Origin: Rubellimicrobium aerolatum
GTDB lineage: Bacteria; Pseudomonadota; Alphaproteobacteria; Rhodobacterales; Rhodobacteraceae
Length of the DNA stretch: 64,000 nucleotides
Direction: 5' to 3'
Assembly (NCBI RefSeq): GCF_017872975.1
Contig: NZ_JAGGJP010000003.1
Coordinates: 1 to 64,000 of the forward strand
Shown: piece by piece, positions 6,442 to 14,277 of the stretch
Position numbering within the stretch: the first letter of the stretch is position 1
Layout of the letters: each line of letters opens with the position of its first letter
Translations under genes and position numbers: made by a program
Notes under the pieces: generated by a model
Told to the model about the DNA's origin: nothing
What the model saw: only the letters and a program-made list of their open reading frames with translations
Database searches by the model: none

Positions 6442-9165
6442 ATGACCGGCGAGGCGGGAACGGCCCGTGAGCGGGACGAGGAGGCGCGGGCCCGGATCGC
6501 CGGCCACCCGCTCTTCGACGAGGTGTGGTATGCGGCGCGCTATCCCGACGTGGCGGTCTCGGGCCTAGGTCCGGCCGAGCACTTCCTGCGCCTGGGCGCG
6601 GCGCTGCAGCGCGACCCGGGCCCGGCCTTCCGCATGGCCGAGCATCTGGCCCGCCATCCGGAGGACGCGGCGGACGGCCTCAACCCGCTGCTGCGTCCCG
6701 GCTTCGACGGCCCCCCGGAGCCCGGGCGGGGGCCGGTCGCGCCCCCCGCGCCGGCGAGCGAGCGCGTGGACGTCATCGTGCCCGTGCACAACGCGCTGGA
6801 GGATGTGCGGATCTGCCTGCGCGCGCTGGTCCGCGCGCCGACCGGGTTCCAGGTCCGCGTCCTGGTCGTGAACGACGGATCGGACGCCGCCACGGCGGAC
6901 TGGCTGCGCGCGGCGGTCGCGTCGATGGGCACGGCGACGGTGGCCTTCGAGCTGATCGAGCACCCCGAGAGCCGGGGTTACACGGTGGCGGTGAACGCGG
7001 GGCTGCGGGCCTCGACGGCCGGCCATGTGGTCACGCTCAACAGCGATACCATCGTGACGCCGTTCTGGCTCGACGCCCTGGTGCGCTGCCTGCGCTCGGC
7101 CCCGGGGATCGGGATCGCCGGGCCGCTGTCGAACGCCGGCGGCTGGCAGAACGTCCCCCGGCTCCGGGCCGCGGACGGCGGCTTCGCGATCAACGCCCTG
7201 CCGTCCGGGCTCGGGCCCGACGGGATGGCGGCGCTGGTGGCTCGGGCCAGCGCGCGGCTTTATCCGCGCGTCCCCTTCGTCAATGGCTTCTGCTACATGA
7301 TCCGGCGCGAGGTGATCGACCGCATCGGGCTCATGGACGAGGCGGCCTTCCCGGTCGGCTACGGCGAGGAGAACGACTATTCGATCCGGGCGCGGGACGC
7401 GGGTTTCGCCCTGGCCGTCGCCGACGACGCCTATGTCTTCCACGCCAAGTCCAGGAGCTTCGGCACCAAGCGCCGGCGCGACCTGACGCGGGCGGGCACC
7501 GAGGCGCTCCGGGCCAAGCACGGGGCCGAGCGGCTGGCGGCTCTTATGGCCGAGTCCAGGGAGTCGCCGGTGCTGGACGGGATGCGCGCCCGGGTGGCCC
7601 GCGCGCTGGCCGAGCACGCGACGACGCCCTGGGCCGCCCTCGCCGCGATCCTCGAACGGCGCGTCCTGTTCCTCGGGTCCGCCCCGGAGGACGTGGACGC
7701 CGTGCGGCTCGCCTCGGACCTGCGGCGGATGGGGGTCGATGCGCGGGTCGGCGTCGAGGCGGCGCGGATCGAGGCAATGGCCCGAGCCTTCGCGGACCTG
7801 CCGGGGAGCGAGGACCTGTTCGTCGGCCATGCCCCGACCGACCTGACCATGACGGCGGCCCGCTTCGACATCGTCGTGGCGGCGCGGCCGTGCGCGGCCG
7901 GGCTCGTGGCGGGCATCGTCCGGCATTGCCCCTGGGTGCTGCCGGCCCGCCACGCCCGGGCGGACGCGGCCGAGAACCCTCCGGCGGTGCGCGATGCGGT
8001 CGGGATCGGGGCCGATCCGGGCCTGGACGGCGCCAGGGAGGACCTGCGCCGCCTCGGGCCCGCGTTGGCGGGCCTGCGCCGGCAAAGGCCGCGCCCGGAG
8101 CGCCCCCGGGTGACGGTCCTGCCCGCGCTGTCGTTTCCCGGACCCTACATCACCGGATCGGGCTTCGTCCGCACGGTCCTGCCCTATGGTCAGGACGGGC
8201 TTGCCGGGCGCTTCGACGTGACGGTCTCGGCTCGGGGATGGCTGCCCTACCGGGCGGCGGCCGAGGCCGTGCTGATCCAGCGGGATCTGTCCGAGAAGGC
8301 CTGGGCGAAGTTCGCGGCGTGGCATCCCCCCTTCCGCGCCATGGGGGGCCGCCTGATCTACGAGATCGACGACGACCTGCTCGACGCCGCGGGGCTGGTG
8401 GCGCGGGGCTATGCCCGCCCGCCCGAGGAGCTGGGCCGGCGCGTCGCGGCCTATGCGGCGGCGGCGGACCTCGTGGTCGTGTCCACCGACGAGCTGGCCG
8501 GACGGCTGCCCGGCTGCGAGGGCAAGATCCGCGTGGTGCCCAACCTCATCGACGAGCGGCTGTGGCTGGCGGACGGGCGGGAGCCGCGCCGCGCCCGGCC
8601 CAAGGCGCCGGGGCAGGTGCGGATCGGCTACATGGGCACCGCGACGCATCACGACGACCTGCGGATCGTGCAGGAGGCCATGCGCCGGTTGCAGGCGCGG
8701 CATGGGGCGGCTCTCGACATCGAGGTGATCGGCGTCTTCGAAACGCGGCCGCCGCTCTTCGGGACGCGCCTTCCGTTGCCGCGCCGGCGGTCCTACCCGG
8801 ATTTCGTGCGCTGGCTGCGGGAGGTCGTGGACTGGGACATCGCCCTCATCCCGCTGGCGGACGACCGCTTCAACCGCGCCAAGAGCGACCTGAAGTTCAT
8901 CGAGGCCGCCGCGCTGGGGACGGCCATCGCCTGCTCGGACGTGCCGACCTACCGGACGGTCGCCCGGCACGAGGCGAACGGGCTCCTGGTCCCGAACACG
9001 ACGGCGGATTGGGTCGCGGCGCTGGAGCGGCTGATCGGGGACGCGGCCCTGCGCGGGAGGCTGGCCCGGACGGCCCATGAGGAGGTGGCACGGCGGATGA
9101 CCCTGCAACGTCACGAGGACCTGCACCTGTCCATCCTGGACGAGGCGCTGGGGATGCCGCGATGA
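6442..9165 (+). CDS. Double-headed glycosyltransferase (GT2 plus GT4-like)
   Basis: About 907 residues. Residues about 20-55 carry a short module (HPLFDEVWYAARYPDV, GPAEHFLRLGA) seen again in the protein at 10547. Residues about 108-345 form a GT2 domain: VDVIVPVHN, VVNDGSD, and LNSDT as the metal-binding DxD equivalent, then GYGEENDY. The C-terminal third (about 600-900) looks GT4-like, with IGYMGTATHHDD and FIEAAALGTAIACSDVPTY. Two transferase domains suggest two successive sugar additions to a surface glycan. I took the ATG at 6442 because upstream in-frame sequence is shadow-like. Its stop overlaps the next start (ATGA), which opens the glycan operon. Confidence 0.8.
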   Translation: MTGEAGTARERDEEARARIAGHPLFDEVWYAARYPDVAVSGLGPAEHFLRLGAALQRDPGPAFRMAEHLARHPEDAADGLNPLLRPGFDGPPEPGRGPVAPPAPASERVDVIVPVHNALEDVRICLRALVRAPTGFQVRVLVVNDGSDAATADWLRAAVASMGTATVAFELIEHPESRGYTVAVNAGLRASTAGHVVTLNSDTIVTPFWLDALVRCLRSAPGIGIAGPLSNAGGWQNVPRLRAADGGFAINALPSGLGPDGMAALVARASARLYPRVPFVNGFCYMIRREVIDRIGLMDEAAFPVGYGEENDYSIRARDAGFALAVADDAYVFHAKSRSFGTKRRRDLTRAGTEALRAKHGAERLAALMAESRESPVLDGMRARVARALAEHATTPWAALAAILERRVLFLGSAPEDVDAVRLASDLRRMGVDARVGVEAARIEAMARAFADLPGSEDLFVGHAPTDLTMTAARFDIVVAARPCAAGLVAGIVRHCPWVLPARHARADAAENPPAVRDAVGIGADPGLDGAREDLRRLGPALAGLRRQRPRPERPRVTVLPALSFPGPYITGSGFVRTVLPYGQDGLAGRFDVTVSARGWLPYRAAAEAVLIQRDLSEKAWAKFAAWHPPFRAMGGRLIYEIDDDLLDAAGLVARGYARPPEELGRRVAAYAAAADLVVVSTDELAGRLPGCEGKIRVVPNLIDERLWLADGREPRRARPKAPGQVRIGYMGTATHHDDLRIVQEAMRRLQARHGAALDIEVIGVFETRPPLFGTRLPLPRRRSYPDFVRWLREVVDWDIALIPLADDRFNRAKSDLKFIEAAALGTAIACSDVPTYRTVARHEANGLLVPNTTADWVAALERLIGDAALRGRLARTAHEEVARRMTLQRHEDLHLSILDEALGMPR

Positions 9166-10217
9166 GCGCGCGGACGGCGGTGCTGGTGCTGGGCACCGGC
9201 TGGGACACCGGCCGGGCCCTGACGGACCTGCTGGACGGGGGACGCGACCGGACCGCGGCGGAGGCGTTCCCGGCCGCCGGCCCGAGGATGCGGCAGGTCG
9301 CGGCTCTGACCGACCGGGTCCTGGCGGCGTCGGGGCGGTCCTGGCACGACTGGCGGCCCGGTCCGGTCCCGGGACCGGACTCGGCCGAGGGGCGCGGCCT
9401 CCGCGAGTCGGCCGCCCTGATCGTCCGGGGAATGGACGGGGCTGGCCCCCTCGTCCTCGGCGACCCGCTCCTGGGCCGCGTCCTCCCCGTCTGGCGCGAT
9501 GCCCTGGACGGGGGGCACCGTCCGGTGGCGGTCCTGACCCTGGCCGAGCCGATGGCCTTCGCCCGGGCGCTCCGGGCGGCCGAGGGACTCCCCTTGGCCC
9601 ATGGGGCGCTGCTCTGGATGCGCCTCGCGCTCGACGCCGAGCGCCTCGGCCGGGGCCTGCCCCGGGTCGTCCTGCGGCCCGGCGCCCCCTGGGACGCGCT
9701 GGAGCGGCTGGGCCTGGACCTCCCGCCCGGCGGCGGTCCCGCGACGGAGACCCCGCCTCCCCCGGGTCGCGAGGAGGTCGCGGAGGCGGGCGTGCCCGCG
9801 CTCGGCGAGGCATGGCGCTGCTTCGCCATCCTTGACCGGTGGGCCTCCGAGGGCGAGCGGCCCGAGGATCGCGCCACGCTCGACGGGATGGGCGCGGCGC
9901 TGGACGCGGCCGCCTGGGCCTACGTGGACCCGCCCGACGACCGGCGCCTCGCGGCGGGGCTGGCCCGGGCGGAGGCCTCGGCCCGGGCGCTCGGCGAGGA
10001 CCGCGACCGGCAGGCTTGGGAGCTGGGCGTGCTGGCGCGCCTCCTGTCCGAGGCCGAGTCCAGGCTGGACCGGCAGCGCGGGGAGGTGCGGGCCGCCCGC
10101 TCGGCCTTGGCGGCGTCGGAGCGGCGCTACGCCGCCATCGTCGGGAGCACGTCGTGGCGCATCACCGCGCCGCTGCGACGGGTCGCGGCCAAGCTCGGGC
10201 AGGGCCGGGGTTCCTGA
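9162..10217 (+). CDS. Glycan-cluster protein with sulfotransferase-like N-terminus and coiled-coil tail
   Basis: 351 residues, function not recognised with certainty. The N-terminus (VLVLGTGWDTGRALTDLL) resembles the P-loop-like start of sulfotransferase-fold proteins (VLGTGRSGTS), but the usual serine/threonine-rich loop is altered, so activity is doubtful. Residues about 265-330 are a charged, alanine-rich coiled coil, ending in GSTSWRITAPLRRV. That tail motif recurs in the 166-residue protein at 17488. Start and stop overlap with the upstream glycosyltransferase imply co-translation. Confidence 0.55.
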   Translation: MSARTAVLVLGTGWDTGRALTDLLDGGRDRTAAEAFPAAGPRMRQVAALTDRVLAASGRSWHDWRPGPVPGPDSAEGRGLRESAALIVRGMDGAGPLVLGDPLLGRVLPVWRDALDGGHRPVAVLTLAEPMAFARALRAAEGLPLAHGALLWMRLALDAERLGRGLPRVVLRPGAPWDALERLGLDLPPGGGPATETPPPPGREEVAEAGVPALGEAWRCFAILDRWASEGERPEDRATLDGMGAALDAAAWAYVDPPDDRRLAAGLARAEASARALGEDRDRQAWELGVLARLLSEAESRLDRQRGEVRAARSALAASERRYAAIVGSTSWRITAPLRRVAAKLGQGRGS

Positions 10218-10546
10218 CCGGCGGACATGCGCCGGTTGTGTGACGCCAATGCCGCAACCGCGAAATCGGCGAGACGCCCCACGAGGGAGACGGTAGAAGA
10301 ACCTTGAGACGGGAGGCCCATGATCCTATGGGAAACCCAACAGGCCGAGAGAACGCGCTTTGCGTGCATCAGTTCCCACGATGACCGAACATCCAGCCGA
10401 GCCCGGCGCGGCCCGAGGGTTCCGGATCGGCCGCCGCCGAGGCCCGTCGGCTGCGGAGCGAGCCCGCGGCCACCCCGTCCCTGCATCCGTTCGAAGGCCC
10501 ATGCTCCAGATGATCGCTTCCCCATCCCGTCCGACAGGATCGCTCC
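10218..10546. other. Intergenic gap inside the glycan cluster
   Basis: 329 bp with no convincing gene. It is somewhat less GC-rich at 10290-10385 (ttgagac, catgatcctatggg), which may hold a promoter for the next gene, but no clear -35/-10 pair is present. Open frames on both strands are compositionally unlike proteins. Confidence 0.4.
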
Positions 10547-12790
10547 ATGGCTGAGGAGGACATCGTCATCGACGCCCGCTGGTATCGCGCCGCCCATCCC
10601 GACGTGGACCTGCTGGAGATGGACCCGGCCGAGCATTACGAGCGGATCGGCCGCCTTCTCGGCCGCCGGCCGCGCCCCGAGCCCTCGACGCTCGACAGGC
10701 CGCTGGCCGATCTCGCCATCGCCGTCGCGGCGCTGCCGCGCGCGGCGGCCGACGCGCCCCCCGGTACCCTGGGCGATCCCTCGTCCGCTCCGATCATCGA
10801 CGCGCCGGCCGAAGCGGAAAACCAGGTCTCCTCCGTTCCGGCCCACGGCGTGGAGCCCTGGACGGGCGAGAGCCTGCGCGTGAACGGAACCGAGGTGGCG
10901 CGACCGGCGGACGACGAGGCCCTGGCCTGGCCCGTCCTCGCGGCCTTCTGCCGGCTGCATGGGCTCGACCCGGCCGCGGCCTGCGAGGTCCAGGCTGGGG
11001 GCGTCGCGCGTCCGGATCGCCTCCATGACATGGCGGGGACGACCCCGTTGCCATCCCCCATGGCCCCGCGCGGGCTCGGGGATCTTTGGTTCAGCTCCAG
11101 CCATGGCCTCGTGCTGTCCTTCGACGACCCGGACGGGCCTGGCAAGGGCGCGGCCGTCCGGCTGTTCCAGATCGACCCGCGCCTGGGGGACGCGGTCGTG
11201 CAGGTCGGCGGGCAGGCGCTCGCCCCGCAGGGACCGACCTTCGTGGAGGCCGTTCTCCGCAACCCCCTGATGCCCCTGCTCGTCGAGGTCTCGGATGCCG
11301 GGGGCGCGACGCGGGAGCTGGCGCTCCTGGCCTTCCCGTCGCTCGCGCGCGGCGGGCTCCACGCGGCCGAGCTGGCCGCGCTGGCCGAGGGCGATGGCGG
11401 GATGGACACGGTCTGGGCCTACGCGGCCGCGCGTCTGGCCGAACGGCTCGCGGCCGGGCCATCCGGCCAGTTGGGGCGGCTGGCCGTCACGATCGAGGGC
11501 GCGACGGGGGCCGAGGCGATCTTCTCCGCCGAGGTCGGGGCCTGGCTGCGCCTGTTCGGCCTCGCGCCCGAGCCCGCCCAGGGCGCCCAGCCGCAGGACC
11601 TGTCGCGCCTGCGGGCCATGCTGCCCTCGGCCGACGACGGGGCCGGCGCGGCCCAGGGGCCCATGCTCGTCCTGCCCGCCGACGCCATCCCGACCGTCGC
11701 GGCCCTGACGCGGCCCCTCGACGCCGTCGGCGGGGAGGGCGCGACGCTCGCGCCCTTCGTGGTCGCCGAGCGGGTGTCGAACCGGCCCCTGTGGTCGGTG
11801 GCCCCGCCCCGGGACGCCATGGAGGATCTGGCTGGCCTGCAGCCCGGCGCCTGGCACCCGCCGCTGCTGGCCGGAGGCGAAGGCCTGGGCCTGCCCTTGG
11901 CCGTGGTGCAGCGCGACACGCGGGCCCAGAGCCACGTGGAGCTGCTGCTCCCGTCCTCGCCCGACCGGCCGGCGCTGAGCGCCCCACCCGGACCGGGGCC
12001 GGTTTCCGGGGCCGTGACCTGCGTCCTCGTGGTCACCGAGGTCGCCGCCGCGCGCACCTTCCTCGAAACCCTGGCGGGCCAGGCGGAGCGGCCGGATCTC
12101 CGCGTCGCGCTGGTGGCTGGCGCGCGGGAGGCCGAGGCCCTGGACGAGACGCTCCACCGCCTCTTCCCCGCCGCGCATCGCCGGCTGGACGGTGGCCGCC
12201 TGCCGGACGCCGCCCGGCTGCTGGACGTGTCCGAGGGCCGGCCCCTGCTCCTCGCCGAGGATCGCGTCCTGCTCCACGATCCGCGCACGCTGGCGACGCT
12301 GCGGGCGATGCTGGCCGGCGGCCGCGTCGCCAGCGCGGCCTGCGTCGCCCTGCACGAGGAGGTCGGCCGGAAGGGCACGACCCTGCGACCCGAGTCCGGC
12401 GGCTTCTTCCCGTCGCGCATCGGCTTCGTCGGCGGGCCGCACCTCGTCTTCGACCAGCCGGACGTGCTGGGCGCTCTGCCGCGCGCCACCTATCCGGTGG
12501 CGGCCAACGCCTTCGCGGCAACGCTGGTCGAGCCCTGGGCCCTGGAGGCCGCCCTGCCCCGCCTCGCCGCCTGGAGCGGACCCGCCGGGGCCCCGCTCGA
12601 TCCCCTGGCCTTCGGGCTCGCCACGGTGGCCGAGGGCTGGCGGCACCTCTGCACCTCGACGGTGCGGGTCGCCACCACGAGGCCGCGGCGGCGCGCGGAC
12701 CGGACGGACCCGGCGCTCCTGCGCGCCGTCGCCCCGGCCCGCTGGGAGGACCTGCTCGCCCGGGTCACCGTGGCGCGGGAGCTGCGCTGA
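10547..12790 (+). CDS. Large glycan-cluster protein of unknown function
   Basis: 747 residues. The first 40 residues (DARWYRAAHPDVDLLEMD, AEHYERIG) repeat the N-terminal module of the glycosyltransferase at 6442. The rest is alanine/leucine-rich without an obvious catalytic signature. Residues about 480-600 (VTCVLVVTEVAAARTFLETL, then RPLLLAEDRVLLHD) resemble a degenerate GT2 core in which LAEDRV could stand for a DxD region. I would not assign a reaction. The TGA overlaps the next ATG (TGATG), so it belongs to the glycan operon. Confidence 0.6.
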   Translation: MAEEDIVIDARWYRAAHPDVDLLEMDPAEHYERIGRLLGRRPRPEPSTLDRPLADLAIAVAALPRAAADAPPGTLGDPSSAPIIDAPAEAENQVSSVPAHGVEPWTGESLRVNGTEVARPADDEALAWPVLAAFCRLHGLDPAAACEVQAGGVARPDRLHDMAGTTPLPSPMAPRGLGDLWFSSSHGLVLSFDDPDGPGKGAAVRLFQIDPRLGDAVVQVGGQALAPQGPTFVEAVLRNPLMPLLVEVSDAGGATRELALLAFPSLARGGLHAAELAALAEGDGGMDTVWAYAAARLAERLAAGPSGQLGRLAVTIEGATGAEAIFSAEVGAWLRLFGLAPEPAQGAQPQDLSRLRAMLPSADDGAGAAQGPMLVLPADAIPTVAALTRPLDAVGGEGATLAPFVVAERVSNRPLWSVAPPRDAMEDLAGLQPGAWHPPLLAGGEGLGLPLAVVQRDTRAQSHVELLLPSSPDRPALSAPPGPGPVSGAVTCVLVVTEVAAARTFLETLAGQAERPDLRVALVAGAREAEALDETLHRLFPAAHRRLDGGRLPDAARLLDVSEGRPLLLAEDRVLLHDPRTLATLRAMLAGGRVASAACVALHEEVGRKGTTLRPESGGFFPSRIGFVGGPHLVFDQPDVLGALPRATYPVAANAFAATLVEPWALEAALPRLAAWSGPAGAPLDPLAFGLATVAEGWRHLCTSTVRVATTRPRRRADRTDPALLRAVAPARWEDLLARVTVARELR

Positions 12791-14277
12791 TGGATATCAC
12801 GGTGGTGGTCCCGTCGGAGGACTCGTTGGGTTTGGCGGGCGTCCGCATCCGCTACGACCGGCTCCGGCCGGCCCTTGAACGGCTGGGCCATCGCCTTGAG
12901 ATCCGCGTCATCGACACGCTCGGCCTTGGCGACCCCTTCGAATCGGACGCCTACCTGTTCTGCAAGTGCCAGGACGTGCGCTCCGTCCTTCTGGCCCAGG
13001 CGATCCAGGCTGCGGACCGGCCTGTCGGCGTCGATATCTTCGACGACTACTTCAGCCAGGAGGAGGACCCGCGCCTCGTGCCGATGCGCGGCTGGCTCGT
13101 CCGGATACGGCCGCAGCTTCGCTTCGCGCTCTGCGCCACCGAGACCATGCGCGAGAGGCTCGGGACCATCGCTCCCGGCCTGCCCGTCCATGTGCTCCCC
13201 GATCCGGCCCCGGAGTTCGATCCGGATGTCGTGGTGGCGTCGGTGGAGCGCAAGATCGCCCGGGCCCGCGCGACCGGGCGGATCGGGATCGGCTGGTTCG
13301 GCACCGGAAGCAACAAGTACTTTCCCGTCGGGCTCGACGATCTCGTGGCCTGGGGCGGCGCGCTGACCGAGCTGCGCTCGGCCGGCCTCGCGCCCAGCCT
13401 CCGCGTCCTGACGAACCGACGGGCCCTCACGCCGTCGGCGCTGGAGGGACTCGCCCGCCTGCCCGTGCCCGTGCACCTAGCCGAGTGGAGCCTGGACCGC
13501 GAGGCGGCGCTGATGGACGAGTGCCTGGCCGTGTTCCTGCCGGTGAGCGCGCAGCCCTTCAGCACGGTGAAGTCGCTCAACCGCGCGGTGACGGCCCTGA
13601 CGGGCGGCGCGCAGGTCTGGACCGTGGGCCACCCGCTCTATGCCGATCTGGACGACTTCGTTTACCGCTCGGGCCTGGAGCTTGCCCGGGACGTCCTGAC
13701 AGGCCGGGCGCGGTTGGACCGCGCCGCCTTGCCGCGGCTGGTCCGCCGCCTGGAGGAGGCCGGAGACGCCGAGGTCGAGGCCGGCCGCCTCGTGGCGTTC
13801 CTGTCCGGTCCAGCCGGATCGGCGGAAGCCATCCCGTTCGACCGCAAGGCGGGACCGCCGATGGTGATCCACGGCGTGGGCAGCACGACCACGATGCACA
13901 ACTGGTTGCGGAAGGACGAGATCCTCTCGGTCGCCAGCCCCTTCGCGCAGCCCAAGCCGGCCTGCGACCTTCGCTTCGAGAGCGACGCCGAGGGTCGGTC
14001 CTGGGCCGTGCTGTCCGAGGCCGCCTGCGCCCGGATCGACCCCGCCTTCGCGCCCGGCCTTGGCGAGCCGTTCAAGAAGAGCAACACCACGTTCCGGAAG
14101 CTGTTCCTCGGGTGGAGCCCGCTGCCCGGATCGAACGCCCCTCGAATGGCCGAGCGGATCGCGCTCTATCCCGCCGCGCTCGCGGCGACGCGGGACCTGG
14201 TGGCCCGCCTGATCCCCGGCGCCCGGATGGTCCTGTCCGAGACGGCGGCCCCCTTCCAGGAGGGACGCGCGCCATGA
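12790..14277 (+). CDS. Glycosyltransferase-like protein (GT4 fold suspected)
   Basis: 495 residues. The N-terminus DITVVVPSEDSLGLAGVRIR, followed by YDRLRPALERLGH, has the look of a GT-B nucleotide-sugar transferase (opening strand, glycine-rich loop, helix). IGIGWFGTGSNKYFP near residue 160 parallels the IGYMGT motif of the GT4-like halves nearby. LPVSAQPFSTVKSLNRAV near residue 255 corresponds to the donor-binding region. The sugar is unknown. It starts within the stop codon of the previous gene and overlaps the next by four bases. Confidence 0.65.
   Translation: MDITVVVPSEDSLGLAGVRIRYDRLRPALERLGHRLEIRVIDTLGLGDPFESDAYLFCKCQDVRSVLLAQAIQAADRPVGVDIFDDYFSQEEDPRLVPMRGWLVRIRPQLRFALCATETMRERLGTIAPGLPVHVLPDPAPEFDPDVVVASVERKIARARATGRIGIGWFGTGSNKYFPVGLDDLVAWGGALTELRSAGLAPSLRVLTNRRALTPSALEGLARLPVPVHLAEWSLDREAALMDECLAVFLPVSAQPFSTVKSLNRAVTALTGGAQVWTVGHPLYADLDDFVYRSGLELARDVLTGRARLDRAALPRLVRRLEEAGDAEVEAGRLVAFLSGPAGSAEAIPFDRKAGPPMVIHGVGSTTTMHNWLRKDEILSVASPFAQPKPACDLRFESDAEGRSWAVLSEAACARIDPAFAPGLGEPFKKSNTTFRKLFLGWSPLPGSNAPRMAERIALYPAALAATRDLVARLIPGARMVLSETAAPFQEGRAP

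Noticed and set aside
6565-9813. A very long minus-strand open frame (over 1,000 codons) opposite the first glycosyltransferase
   Set aside because: It is arginine/proline/glycine-rich with no domain-like motifs and is antisense to a well-supported GT2/GT4 protein. Long shadow frames are expected at about 70% GC.
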